From assembly GCA_016928995.1 (NCBI GenBank), contig JAFGJS010000075.1:33202-97201 (forward strand): DNA of 64,000 nt, read 5' to 3'. Positions 1 through 14,044 of the stretch are shown here, piece by piece. The stretch is from Candidatus Sumerlaeota bacterium (GTDB lineage Bacteria > Sumerlaeota > Sumerlaeia > JAFGJS01). Within the stretch, counting starts at the first letter, position 1. Each line of letters starts with the position of its first letter. The notes below the pieces were generated by a model. The model was given only the letters and a program-made list of their open reading frames with translations, was not told the DNA's origin and made no database searches. The position numbers were made by a program, and so were the translations under genes.

Positions 1-762
1 CGCGAATTAGGCGTGGATTATATCGACGCCTATGTGCTGTCCGCAAAAATATCGGATCGCGAGTGCGCGTTGCTCAAACTGGCGGAATTGCGGACGGAGC
101 GCGAACCGGACGCATTGGAAAAAGGACGCTTTGTCGTGTTGATCGATCCTCAACCGGGCGAAGCGGACTTTCATGAGCTCTGCGCCGCGATCGGCGTGCA
201 TCCGACTGAAAAAGCCCTCAAGCGTGCAATCGCTGCTTTACAATTGCCGGATAAGTTTCTCAAGATGCTGACAGAAGGACGCCTTTCCGAGGACGCCGTC
301 GAAACTCTATCCTCAATGACTGAACAAGATTGCGCGTCCATCGCAAGACTATTCGATATTTGTCGTCCGGGTTTAAATGTTCAACGGGAATTGCTGGAGC
401 ACTTACAGGACATTGCAGCGCGCGATAATCTTGACATCTCCGCAGTGCTTGCGAATGAGGCTATTGAACGCGCCCTGAATGATGCGTCGCTTAAACCTGC
501 TCAAAAAACACAACTCGTCCGTAGCTCAGTTAATTATTTGCGATTTCCGCATCTCTGCGAATGGGAGGATTGTTTCGCACAGGCAGTAGATGAACTCCTT
601 TGGCCGCCGGAATGCAAGCTATCGCATCATCCTTTTTTCGAATCATCACGATTAAAAATAGAATTGTCCTTCGAATCAAAAGAAGAATTGCGAAGTCATA
701 CTGAAAAACTACAGTCACTTTGCGCCAACGACGATTTATGCAAGCGTTTAAGATTGAAATGA
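1..762 (+). CDS. ParB/Spo0J-like DNA-binding protein, 5' end missing
   Basis: The frame is open from base 1, so the start lies upstream of the window; a GTG at 13 is only an internal candidate. The first residues (RELG, then a hydrophobic strand and ALLKLAELRTER) fit the end of a ParB/sulfiredoxin-like domain, where ParB proteins usually have an ENxQRxxL motif; here the EN is replaced by AE. Further on, LPDKFLKMLTEGRLSEDAVE matches the helix-turn-helix neighbourhood of ParB/KorB proteins (LPxxxxxLxxGxLS). ParB proteins bind centromere-like sites in chromosome or plasmid partition, or act as nucleoid-associated regulators. No parA or parS site is visible. The C-terminal 80 residues are unassigned. 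The family call is by motif and is moderately sure; a role in segregation is not shown. Confidence 0.6.
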   Translation, partial: RELGVDYIDAYVLSAKISDRECALLKLAELRTEREPDALEKGRFVVLIDPQPGEADFHELCAAIGVHPTEKALKRAIAALQLPDKFLKMLTEGRLSEDAVETLSSMTEQDCASIARLFDICRPGLNVQRELLEHLQDIAARDNLDISAVLANEAIERALNDASLKPAQKTQLVRSSVNYLRFPHLCEWEDCFAQAVDELLWPPECKLSHHPFFESSRLKIELSFESKEELRSHTEKLQSLCANDDLCKRLRLK

Positions 763-1758
763 TTCTCAAATGCAATACTTTTATAGCACTTTAATCACAT
801 CATTATTCTTTTGAAAATATTCCCGCTTATTGATTCAACGCATCATGCTCGTTAGCCGGAGCTTCACTTCCGAATCCATAACACAACACATATCGATTTA
901 CGCCAACGTCTCTCCCTGATTATCTAAAATGCAGATTTACCATGAGGAATTTAATGCAATTTTGTCTTTTAGAATTTCTTGTTTGTCTGATCAGATGCGG
1001 AATTTTTGTATTTTCATCTCAATATGATCATTATATAAATCTTGCTGATCAATACTTAAAAATATCGTGATCTATATTCCGCCATATATATGCGTTATAA
1101 TTGATGCCTATAAATCCCTTGACCGGATTGAAATATTATACTACATTAAAAAAATGGGTGGAAAGGTTTTCATTATTATATCCGTGAATTACTGCATCAA
1201 GTAGAAGCGGATAGAAATCGAAAACCTGAGGGGCTGACCTAGCCGTATATTAAAAAGTTCTCATTCCGGCAGGAAGAACTTTTTACGAATTACCGGCCTG
1301 TATTATAATTGTATGTGGAATAGTATTTTCACAAATGTCGTGATTGCATTGTTTCTATTTTTACTGATCTACACATGTTGCTCTTCATATAATATGAAGA
1401 GATATTGAATTGATGCCATATTCATCACTCATTGCTGATGGGTTTGTATAAATTTAGAAAACAATGGCCATAATCGCTTGCGCTCGCATCAAATACACCT
1501 CAAAGGAGGTGATTTTTTACGCGATGCAATCTGCGCTTTATGAGTAGCACATCATCCTTATAGTGCGCCGTTGCATGAAGTATATACAATCTTGCTTTTA
1601 TGAATCGAAGGCGCCGCTCTATTTGAAATGAATAGAGTTTTGCATGCGAGTTTACTTCAAATCATCGTGGGTTGCGCTTTATACGGAATTCACGGCCGGT
1701 GATACAATGCAGTGAAAACCGGCGTAACGCGCAAAAAACTCAAGGAAGGAATTGAAAT
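763..1758. other. AT-rich intergenic region, about 1 kb
   Basis: No convincing gene. It holds an inverted repeat (arms 1252-1261 and 1275-1284, AAAAAGTTCT/AGAACTTTTT, 13-nt loop). At 1502-1512 is an exact anti-16S match, AAAGGAGGTGA, followed by a seven-codon ATG-to-TAG frame at 1524-1547. The same Shine-Dalgarno can pair with the CACCTC just upstream to form a small hairpin. AAGGAAGG at 1742-1749 is the ribosome binding site of the next gene. Confidence 0.6.
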
Positions 1759-3633
1759 ATGTCAAAAATTCAAAACATGGCAACCTCAAGTTTGATTCTC
1801 TTGTTGATGATCATGCTATCGTCCTATGCAGAAGCGCGCACCCGTCCCGGCAGTTCGAGTAGTTCAAGCAGCTCGAGTTCGAGCAGTTCCAGCAGCAGCA
1901 GCTCGAGTTCAAGCAGCAGTAGTAGTTCAAGCTCAAGCAGCTCGAGCAGCAGTTCAAGTAGTTCAAGCAGCAGTAGTTCCAGCGGCAGCGGCAGCACATT
2001 AACCATTTATACCGGCGCCAATTACACAGGCAGTTCCATAAAGCCCACAGCTGATACAATCTACACCGGCAGCGATCTCGGCGACTTCGAGAATAACATC
2101 GGCTCGTTTACGCTTACTGCAGGAAGCATGGCTGTATTCGCTGTGAACGAAGACGGCAGCGGCGGCAGCAAGTGCTACGTCGCGCAAGATCGCGACATCA
2201 CGATTTATCAGCTGCCCTCTGAATTGCAGGGCACGATTTCCTTTGTGCGTTACACGCCCTGGATCACCACGCATAAAAAAGGCTGGTGCGGCAGCGGCGC
2301 CGATTATCCTACCATGGTGGAAGCCAGCTGGTGGTACGACTGGGACAACGCGGACACCTCCACCGACGATATGGAATATGTGCCAATGCGTCATAACCTG
2401 TGGTGGAACGCCTATTCCAATATCGTCAGCAAAACCGGCTCGCCCCATGCGCTCGGTTTCAATGAACCGGATTCGTCGGATCAAGCGGATATGACCGTGG
2501 CGCAATGCATTGAACAGTGGCCATATCTTGAGGCGGCTGGCTTGCGTCTTGGATCGCCCGCGCCGACCGACGGCGGACTGGACTATTTGTATGAGTTCCT
2601 CGATTCCGCCGAAACGAACAACCGCCGCGTCGATTTCGTCGCTGTGCATATGTACAAAGGCGGCTGGAGCGGCAGCAACGTGCAGTACTGGCTGAACGAC
2701 ATCAACGTTCAGGGCGGCAAGCCCATCTGGGTCACGGAGTGGAACAACGGCTGCACCTGGACCGGTTACGATCCAGCCGATGAAGATGAGCAGGCGGACA
2801 TCATTCAAGATTTCATCGACACGATGAATGGCCTTAACTACGTCGAACGTTACGCCGTTTACAACTGGTGCGGCGATGTTCGCATGCTGATCGACTCCGA
2901 CGGCGTTATCACTCCGGCCGGCGAGGTCTACCGCGACACCGATTCGCCCGTGGCGTATCAGCAGGAAACCTACGCCTATGAGGGCGATGGCTCAGGCGCA
3001 TCCAATGAACTCGTGCTGTATTGGGCCTTTAACGGCAACGCCAGCGATAGTTCTGGCAACGGCCTCACCGGCACAGTCAACGGCGACGCGACCTACGCCA
3101 CCGGCCACATCAGCCAGGCGCTGAGTTGCGACGGCTATGGCGACACGGTCTCGCTCGCCTATACTTCAGAGTTGGCTCTGTCCAACTTCACCATCGCCAC
3201 GTGGGTCAACGTGGACACCAAGAACGACGTGCAGGGCATCTGCGGCACGCGCTTCGGCGTTGACCGCACATTCGACCTGAAAGTCGCAACCACTTACATT
3301 CACTGCGACATCGGCGATGGCACGAGCTGGATTAACACCGCAGTGGACATCCCCTCGACCGCCGGGGGCAACCTGACAGCCGGTCAGTGGTATCACATCT
3401 GCTACGCCGTGGACGGCGACGCTGGCGAAGTCCGGATGTATATTAACGGCGCACTGTGCGCCACGGCCACCCTGAGCAGCGTCCCGCTGTTCATGCAGTC
3501 GGGCCAGACGCTGCACGTCGGCGACAGCAGCGGCACGAACACGACGGAATACATGGACGGCATGATCGACGACTTCCGGATTTATAACTACGCCTTGAGC
3601 GCTTCCGAAGTCGCGACGCTGGCCAACATGTAA
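1759..3633 (+). CDS. Secreted GH128-like glycoside hydrolase with poly-serine linker, crystallin-like and LamG-like domains
   Basis: The 624-residue protein begins with a signal peptide (about 1-26), followed by an uninterrupted run of 44 serines (residues 32-75). Residues about 80-155 resemble a beta/gamma-crystallin or SMPI-like fold. Residues about 160-395 match the GH128 (asl1-like) beta-1,3-glucanase core: SWWYDW, VPMRHN, LGFNEPD and IWVTEWNNG. E236 (in FNEPD) and E327 (in VTEW) are the likely acid/base and nucleophile. The last 210 residues look like a LamG/concanavalin-A-like binding domain (LVLYWAFNGNASDSSGNG, ending in MDGMIDDFRIYNYALS). It probably acts outside the cell on beta-1,3-glucan. 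The start is fixed by AAGGAAGG nine bases upstream. Serine linkers of this kind join catalytic and binding modules in other secreted glycosidases. Confidence 0.8.
   Translation: MSKIQNMATSSLILLLMIMLSSYAEARTRPGSSSSSSSSSSSSSSSSSSSSSSSSSSSSSSSSSSSSSSSSSSSSGSGSTLTIYTGANYTGSSIKPTADTIYTGSDLGDFENNIGSFTLTAGSMAVFAVNEDGSGGSKCYVAQDRDITIYQLPSELQGTISFVRYTPWITTHKKGWCGSGADYPTMVEASWWYDWDNADTSTDDMEYVPMRHNLWWNAYSNIVSKTGSPHALGFNEPDSSDQADMTVAQCIEQWPYLEAAGLRLGSPAPTDGGLDYLYEFLDSAETNNRRVDFVAVHMYKGGWSGSNVQYWLNDINVQGGKPIWVTEWNNGCTWTGYDPADEDEQADIIQDFIDTMNGLNYVERYAVYNWCGDVRMLIDSDGVITPAGEVYRDTDSPVAYQQETYAYEGDGSGASNELVLYWAFNGNASDSSGNGLTGTVNGDATYATGHISQALSCDGYGDTVSLAYTSELALSNFTIATWVNVDTKNDVQGICGTRFGVDRTFDLKVATTYIHCDIGDGTSWINTAVDIPSTAGGNLTAGQWYHICYAVDGDAGEVRMYINGALCATATLSSVPLFMQSGQTLHVGDSSGTNTTEYMDGMIDDFRIYNYALSASEVATLANM
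1852..1983 (+). repeat. Serine-codon tract encoding 44 consecutive Ser
   Basis: Codons 32-75 of the GH128-like gene are all serine but mix AGC, AGT, TCG, TCA and TCC without a fixed repeat period. This argues for selection on the protein (flexible linker) rather than a simple slipping microsatellite. The tract makes long Leu/Cys-rich frames on the other strand, which are not genes. Confidence 0.9.
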
Positions 3634-3657
3634 GCCTGTTTGTCTACGACTGCGACA

Positions 3658-3697
3658 AAGCAAAGCCGGGGGTGCGATTGCGTCCCCGGCTTTGCTT
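3658..3697. terminator. Bidirectional terminator hairpin between convergent genes
   Basis: A perfect 14-bp stem (AAGCAAAGCCGGGG at 3658-3671 with its complement at 3684-3697) with a 12-base loop lies between the ends of the GH128-like gene and gltD. The flanks are A/T-rich but lack a long T run, so efficiency is uncertain. Confidence 0.7.
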
Positions 3698-3733
3698 ATA
3701 ATTCAAACGCCCCAGTTTCGACTGTCGCTGTTT

Positions 3734-5233
3734 TTATCGCTCCGGCGCCTGGCGCATGTCGCTATAGCCGGGCGTGTTGAACTGGGTGTTTTGATTGGGG
3801 AGGCTGCTGTAGCCCATTAAGTATTCATCCATGGAGTAGGCGGCCTCGCGGCCTTCGAGAATGGCCCAGACAACCAGACTCTGACCGCGCCGCATGTCGC
3901 CCGCGGCAAACACGCCGTCCACGCTTGTCTTGTATTTCTCATCGGCCTGGACATTGCCGCGGCCATCCAGTTTGCAGTTGAGCTTGCCGTTCCAGTATTT
4001 CTCCGGACCCAGAAAACCCAGGGCCAGCAACGCCATGTCGCACTCCTGAACGAACTCGCTGTCCGGAACTTCGATCATCTCCGGCCGGCCGCCGCCTTCC
4101 GGCTGTTTGAACTCGATCCGCACGGCTCGCAGCGCCTTCAGGGCGCCGTTTTCATCGCCGATGAATTCCTTGGTCAGGATGCCCCAGTCGCGCTCACCGC
4201 CTTCCTCCTGCGAGGAGGATGTGCGTAGAATATTCGGCCAATAGGGCCATTGCCAATGCTTGTCCAGCGCCTCGGGCGGCTGACTCAGCAGTTCATACTG
4301 ATGCACGCTCTCCGCTTTCTGCCGCAGGCTGGTCCCCAGGCAGTCGGAACCGGTGTCGCCGCCGCCGAGTACCACGACTTTCTTACCTGTCGCAAGAATC
4401 GCCTGCTTCTCGGGAACTTCATCGCCCGCCAAACGGTGATTCTGCTGCGAGAGAAATTGCATGGCGAAATATACGCCCTTGAGCTCCCGCCCCGGTATCG
4501 GCAGATCGCGCGGTTGAGTGGCGCCGCCGGACAGCAGCACAGCGTCGTTTTCCGCGCGAAGCTGCTCCAGCGTCACATCGCGCCCCACGTCCATGCCGGT
4601 CTTGAAAACCACGCCCTCCGCCTCCATCTGCTGCATGCGGCGGTCGATGATCTCCTTGTTCAGTTTGAAATCGGGAATTCCGTAGCGCAGCAATCCACCG
4701 ATGCGGCTGTCGCGTTCATACACTGTCACGGCATGGCCCGCACGAGCTAGTTGTTGCGCGGCGGCCAAGCCTGCCGGTCCGCTGCCGATAATGGCGGCTT
4801 TTTTGCCCGACTGCCGCGCGGGAATCCAGGGTTTCACCAATTCTTGTTCAAACGATTGGTCGGCGATGTGCTGTTCGATGGACTTGATCGTCACCGGCGG
4901 CTCGTTGATCCCCAGCACGCACGACGCCTCGCATGGCGCAGGGCACACGCGCCCCGTCACCTCGGGAAAATTATTCGTTGCATGGAGCAAGTCAATCGCT
5001 TCTTCCAGCCGGTCGCGATAGACTGCGTCATTCCAATCCGGAATCGAGTTTCCCAACGGGCAACCCGTATGGCAAAACGGCGTGCCGCAATCCATGCAGC
5101 GCGCCCCCTGCCTTTGCAGTTCCTTGATCGAAAGCTGCTGGATGAATTCGCCCCAATGGCTCAAGCGCTCATCCGACGGCCGGTACGGCGCGGTCTTGCG
5201 CTCATGCAACATGAAACCTTTCGGATTGCCCAT
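3734..5233 (-). CDS. gltD: Glutamate synthase small (beta) subunit
   Basis: This 499-residue flavoprotein passes electrons from NAD(P)H through FAD and iron-sulfur clusters to the large subunit GltB, for glutamine + 2-oxoglutarate to two glutamates. The N-terminus has the two cysteine groups of the [4Fe-4S] clusters (CMDCGTPFCHTGCP and CPAPCEASC). The FAD Rossmann motif GSGPAGLAAAQQLARAGH is near residue 150, the NAD(P)H site GGGDTGSDC near 290, and the C-terminal FAD segment is GVFAAGDMRRGQSLVVWAI. Length is normal for the family. It lies 57 bases after gltB on the same strand and has a good GGAG ribosome binding site, so the two form an operon. Confidence 0.96.
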   Translation of the reverse strand: MGNPKGFMLHERKTAPYRPSDERLSHWGEFIQQLSIKELQRQGARCMDCGTPFCHTGCPLGNSIPDWNDAVYRDRLEEAIDLLHATNNFPEVTGRVCPAPCEASCVLGINEPPVTIKSIEQHIADQSFEQELVKPWIPARQSGKKAAIIGSGPAGLAAAQQLARAGHAVTVYERDSRIGGLLRYGIPDFKLNKEIIDRRMQQMEAEGVVFKTGMDVGRDVTLEQLRAENDAVLLSGGATQPRDLPIPGRELKGVYFAMQFLSQQNHRLAGDEVPEKQAILATGKKVVVLGGGDTGSDCLGTSLRQKAESVHQYELLSQPPEALDKHWQWPYWPNILRTSSSQEEGGERDWGILTKEFIGDENGALKALRAVRIEFKQPEGGGRPEMIEVPDSEFVQECDMALLALGFLGPEKYWNGKLNCKLDGRGNVQADEKYKTSVDGVFAAGDMRRGQSLVVWAILEGREAAYSMDEYLMGYSSLPNQNTQFNTPGYSDMRQAPER

Positions 5234-5290
5234 TTCTCTGCTCCTTCGCTGGCCTTCAATCCATCATTATCAATCGCTCGCGGACCTTCA

Positions 5291-10099
<4,809 letters not shown>

Positions 10100-10291
10100 T
10101 GTATCCACCGCCTTGCCTAAATTAGTCCTGCATTCTTGCCAGTCATTACAAATCCGGGAAGATTTCCCGCGACATCCATTCCATCGAAAATCAAAAACCA
10201 CTTATTCCTTGCATTACAAATGCTTAATAATCTATACTCATATTATCGTCTTTCTAATGCTTTAGACAAACGAAAAGTATATATATTGTAT

Positions 10292-10306
10292 ATAAGTTTA
10301 ACTTAT
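10292..10306. promoter_or_regulatory. Perfect dyad with LysR-type T-N11-A box
   Basis: ATAAGTTtAACTTAT is a perfect 7-bp inverted repeat about one base and contains the T-N11-A signature recognised by LysR-family regulators. It lies in the AT-rich divergent region between gltB (start 10099) and the LysR gene (start 10424), where an autoregulatory and activating site is expected. The match to this particular regulator is inferred from position. Confidence 0.6.
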
Positions 10307-10423
10307 GATGACTGGCGGCATTGAAAATAAGAACCCTTGCGCATTAGAACTCTTGATGTATGATGAAGTCATGTTTAGCCAAACAAAACAACCGAGTGGC
10401 ATGAGCCGGATAAGGCGGCCAAA

Positions 10424-11314
10424 ATGAATATTCAGGACTTCAAGATTTTCTTCGACATCGTCACACATAACAGCTTCAGCCAGGCGGCAGCCATGAATCA
10501 CGTTTCTCAATCCGCTGTCAGTCAGACTGTGCGCCGTCTGGAAAGCGAACTCAACTGCCGCCTGATTGATCGCTCCGTGCGCCCGTTCCAATTAACTCGC
10601 GCCGGCAAGCATTTTTTTGAGGGTTCAAAAAAAATCCTCAACCTGTTCGAATCGCTCTGCAGCGAAGTGCAGGCCAGCGAAACAGAAGAGGAAATCGCGG
10701 GCGTCGTGCGCGTCGCCGCGATCTACTCCGTCGGCCTGGTGGAGCTCAACCAGCGCATCCAGCTTTTCGTGCGGCTGCATCCAAAAACAAACGTGCGCCT
10801 CGCGTATCAACGTCCGAATTTGATTTATGATTCGCTGGATCGCGATGAGGTTGATCTCGGAGTGGTTTCCTATCCGCTGCCGCGCAAGGATTTGAAAATT
10901 CTGCATTGGCGCAATGAACGCATGGCGCTCGTTTGTCATCCGGATCATCCTCTCTCGCGTCAAAACAGCATCACTGCTGACTTGCTGCAAGGGGTGAAGC
11001 TCATCGCCTTTGATCGCGACCTGCCGATTCGCAAGCAGATCGACAAATGGCTGCTCAAAAACGGGATTGAGGCGGAGATCGTGATGGAATTCGACAACGT
11101 CGAGAACATCAAGCAGGCCGTTGAAGTCAAGGCCGGGGCGAGCATCCTCCCGCTTCCCACGGTCAAGCGCGACGTGCATTACCGCTACCTGTCCGTCGTC
11201 CCGCTGGAAAGCGCGGAACTCATCCGCCCTGTCGGCATCCTGCATAAAAAACACAAGCCGCTCAGCACGGCATCGCAAGCCTTTATTAAATTCCTGCTCG
11301 ATTCCACGGATTAA
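10424..11314 (+). CDS. LysR-family transcriptional regulator, divergent from gltBD
   Basis: The 296-residue protein has the LysR winged helix-turn-helix at residues 1-60 (FKIFFDIVTHNSFSQAAAMN followed by VSQSAVSQTVRRLE) and a type-2 periplasmic-binding-like effector domain at about 90-290. Divergent LysR genes often control the neighbouring operon; in Bacillus, GltC does this for gltAB. By position this protein is a candidate activator of gltBD responding to nitrogen or 2-oxoglutarate state, but it has no feature that proves a GltC identity. Only a weak AAGG precedes the ATG. An eight-codon frame (ATG at 10400) ends in TGA overlapping this start, so translational coupling is possible. Confidence 0.88.
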   Translation: MNIQDFKIFFDIVTHNSFSQAAAMNHVSQSAVSQTVRRLESELNCRLIDRSVRPFQLTRAGKHFFEGSKKILNLFESLCSEVQASETEEEIAGVVRVAAIYSVGLVELNQRIQLFVRLHPKTNVRLAYQRPNLIYDSLDRDEVDLGVVSYPLPRKDLKILHWRNERMALVCHPDHPLSRQNSITADLLQGVKLIAFDRDLPIRKQIDKWLLKNGIEAEIVMEFDNVENIKQAVEVKAGASILPLPTVKRDVHYRYLSVVPLESAELIRPVGILHKKHKPLSTASQAFIKFLLDSTD

Positions 11315-11460
11315 CGCTGGCGAGAGAGAGATGGCGTGTATTGCGGGAAATCCGATAGACGACAGATTTGTCTTTATGGCGCTGAACGCCGCAGCGATCC
11401 AGCCAGAGGGGAAGATTTGGATGTATGCAAACTTGGTATCGCTATAAGTTTAAAAAGGCT

Positions 11461-11489
11461 GGAGGCTCATCGCATTTAGATGAGCCTCC
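11461..11489 (-). terminator. Rho-independent terminator for the cohesin/repeat protein gene
   Basis: Perfect 11-bp stem GGAGGCTCATC/GATGAGCCTCC with a 7-base loop. Read on the minus strand the hairpin is followed within four bases by TTTTT, correct for the gene ending at 11581. It may also stop transcripts from the LysR gene on the plus strand. Confidence 0.8.
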
Positions 11490-11580
11490 GGTTATTATGC
11501 TATTCGATAATCAGGTTGTCGCACACGCATCGAATATCTGCAGCTTTCATCGAGCCGCGTAACGCCGAACCTGCTCTTCA

Positions 11581-13608
11581 TCAGATGTCAAGGGCACGGC
11601 TCGTGTGACCCTCGACGCGGGGGACGGTCACTCCATAAGCGCTACGATATGCGCTCCAGTACATCGCGCGTTCAGCCACGATATTGGAGCCGGACTGCAC
11701 CTCAACCGCTGTGGAAAGCGACTGAGTGCCAAGCGCTGGATTCAAGCTTTCCAATCCCGCCACCGCCGACCATAGTATCAGCGAGCTGTTGACGTTCACC
11801 GTCACGCGCGCTCCCGCCGGCACGGTGACCAGCGTGTCTTCATACTCCGGATTATCCGCCGGATCTACGGAAACAGCGCTGCTGCTATCAAGGTGCGGCG
11901 TCAGCACCTGCGGCACAGAGCCAGCCGGGCGCAGGAAGCGCACTTTGCACACTGCATCCGTGTCGCCGGGATTGCTCAGAACGATGAAGTTTTCGAAATT
12001 AGACGAACCGCCGCAAGCGCCTTCCGGCAAGTACCAATTGGCGCCGACGTCGTTAAAGCCGACCGCAGCCGTGGCCACGGACCGGTCGGTGTAGGTGCTA
12101 GAGACGAAATACATCACACGCTCGCAGGAAATGCCCATGCCATTCCGAGCGATCAGTTCCGTGCCAAATCCGGAGCATCCTGCCATCTGGGCGTTGTTGT
12201 GCACCTGAATCGTATAACGCGCATTCGCATCGACAGTCACCGTATCGGTGATTTCGCCGCGGTCGCTGGTCAGATAACGGACGTCAACCGTGACCGCGGT
12301 GCTGTTCGGATTCGCGATCAGCAGGAATGTCTCGAATGTGTTGTGCACCGCGCCTTCGGCAAACAGCCAAGTGTCCTGCAACTCGGTCACGCCCAGCGAA
12401 GTGGCCGCGGTTTTATTCGCCTCGCCGTCCGCCACATCGAACATGGTGCGCTCAACCACGATGGGCGCGCCGGGCAAACTCGAATCTCCGTCCGTAGCGT
12501 AGGTTTCAATTTGCGTGGAGAAATCCTGCGATTCCATGCCGGTCACGTCCGTTCCGACGTTTAATGTGTAGCGCGTCATCGGCGGAATCGTAATTGAATG
12601 CTCAATGGGCGCCTGGCCGTTCGTCAGCAGAAAGGACACGTTCACGTAAGCGTTCGACGTAGTGCTGGGATTGAGCATGAGAATATTCGTGATGCGGTAG
12701 CCGGTGCGCGTCGATCCCTCGGCCAGGAACCAGCTCGATTTCAACACCCTGGAGCCGATCGTGTCCGTGCCGCCCGAATCGCGATTGGTGATCTGCGACA
12801 GATACATCGAGCGTTCCGCGTAAATCGGGACGTCGTTCGTCACTTGAATCGTCGTGCCGAAGCGCGTGCCGGCCAGACTGGCATTGCTGCCCATGTTCAG
12901 TGTTTGGCGCGTGTTTGGATTCATGGTCAAGGTCTGAACGACTTCCGTGCCAGCCTCGGTATAGCTCCTCAGCGTCACCTCGGCGGAATTCGTATCGCTC
13001 GGGTTCACGAGCAGGATGTATGTGGCGAATCCCGCCGTCGCATCTCCCTCGGCAAAAAACCACTGAGTGCTGAGGGAGCCGACGGGAATATAGCCGTCGG
13101 CGTAGGGAAGCGCGCCGCTCACGGATCCATCCTCGACAGAGTAACGCGTCTGCGCTGGGCTTTTCCCCACAATGCTCGATGTTGATTCATTGATCACGGT
13201 CAATGGATAGTTGCCCGCCGCCGCAGTCTTCGCGACATCAAAAACAATCATGGCCACCACGTCGTCCGGCAATTGCGCCGTAGGATCGCCGTAGGCTATA
13301 ACGCGCAGCTGACCAACGCCGGAGTCCACTAGAGTGTTCGAATAAACATCTAAACCGCTTGAGGCGACAGACAGCGCACGGCCGTTCAGCAGCGCGGCAG
13401 GATCATAGGTGACTGCTGCTTGCAATCCGCCAACGTCGCCCCCTTCTTTATCGAGCGTCAATGGCACCGAAGCCGTGTTACCGGGCGGTATCGCATAATC
13501 CGTAGTGCCCACGGTGATGGATACGCCCCATGTCGGCACGGTTAACGCAGTAAGTAAAATAAGAATAGCGGCGCTACGGCCGAAGGCTGCGAATTGGAGA
13601 CCTTTCAT
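11581..13608 (-). CDS. Secreted protein with N-terminal cohesin-like domain and about four W-(F/L/Y)-x-(A/P)-E-G repeats
   Basis: A signal peptide (about 1-28) is followed by a cohesin-like beta-sandwich at about 30-165 (GNTASVPLTLDKEG, GLQAAVTYDPAAL, VAMIVFDV). From about 180 to 660 come four repeats of roughly 110-120 residues. Each starts with a W-rich EG motif (WFFAEGDATAGF, WFLAEGSTRTGY, WLFAEGAVHNTF, WYLPEGACGGSS), then an I/L-L-x-NP strand, an FGT-like strand and an ERxMY strand. Cohesins bind dockerins in cellulosomes but also occur singly in non-cellulolytic bacteria. No dockerin protein was recognised in this window. A surface or extracellular binding role is likely; the ligand is unknown. 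No sorting signal was recognised at the C-terminus. Confidence 0.75.
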   Translation of the reverse strand: MKGLQFAAFGRSAAILILLTALTVPTWGVSITVGTTDYAIPPGNTASVPLTLDKEGGDVGGLQAAVTYDPAALLNGRALSVASSGLDVYSNTLVDSGVGQLRVIAYGDPTAQLPDDVVAMIVFDVAKTAAAGNYPLTVINESTSSIVGKSPAQTRYSVEDGSVSGALPYADGYIPVGSLSTQWFFAEGDATAGFATYILLVNPSDTNSAEVTLRSYTEAGTEVVQTLTMNPNTRQTLNMGSNASLAGTRFGTTIQVTNDVPIYAERSMYLSQITNRDSGGTDTIGSRVLKSSWFLAEGSTRTGYRITNILMLNPSTTSNAYVNVSFLLTNGQAPIEHSITIPPMTRYTLNVGTDVTGMESQDFSTQIETYATDGDSSLPGAPIVVERTMFDVADGEANKTAATSLGVTELQDTWLFAEGAVHNTFETFLLIANPNSTAVTVDVRYLTSDRGEITDTVTVDANARYTIQVHNNAQMAGCSGFGTELIARNGMGISCERVMYFVSSTYTDRSVATAAVGFNDVGANWYLPEGACGGSSNFENFIVLSNPGDTDAVCKVRFLRPAGSVPQVLTPHLDSSSAVSVDPADNPEYEDTLVTVPAGARVTVNVNSSLILWSAVAGLESLNPALGTQSLSTAVEVQSGSNIVAERAMYWSAYRSAYGVTVPRVEGHTSRALDI

Positions 13609-14044
13609 TGCGATGACGCTCCTTATAGATGTTGATCAAATAAATAAACAAATCAAAAGATATGCCATGTTGCCTTGCTCACCGGGATCAAAACGAACAC
13701 TCGTCAACATGTTATTTAAGCTGCGGAATCGCTGATTCAAGTGAAGCGGCGTTTACCGCGAATGCGAACAATGGATTCTATCTTGACGGTTTATCCCGAT
13801 GCAACCAAAAAAAACAACAATTCCTTCCCTATCATTCATACTTGGTAGTTTTTTGAAGCCCCTAATGCTTCTTCTGATTGATCCTGCTTCTTTGACCCAG
13901 CCAGTGTTCGATAGGTTTGCCGTCCATCCAGTTTTTGGGGTATCTTGCCTGTATATCGGTATTAAGAAAGGCATCGCATCGTATTTTGCGAGATGAAAAA
14001 ACAATACGATGCCTTCTTGTCCTTTTTGAAACACTCTACCGTCT
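13609..14044. other. Intergenic region with an inverted repeat
   Basis: No gene with a convincing ribosome binding site or composition is seen. A 10-bp inverted repeat (GCATCGTATT at 13976-13985, AATACGATGC at 14003-14012, 17-base loop) lies just after the end of the minus-strand barrel gene and may terminate or protect its transcript; no T run follows directly. Confidence 0.5.

Noticed and set aside
1502-1512. Fragment of a 16S rRNA 3' end
   Set aside because: The 11-base match to the anti-Shine-Dalgarno region has no flanking rRNA sequence, so it is just an exact ribosome binding site.
1811-2059. Leu/Cys-rich minus-strand frames opposite the serine tract
   Set aside because: They come from the serine codons read backwards and do not resemble any protein.
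13753-14034. A 93-codon minus-strand frame between the repeat protein and barrel genes
   Set aside because: No ribosome binding site, no recognisable motif, and it overlaps the inverted repeat downstream of the barrel gene.
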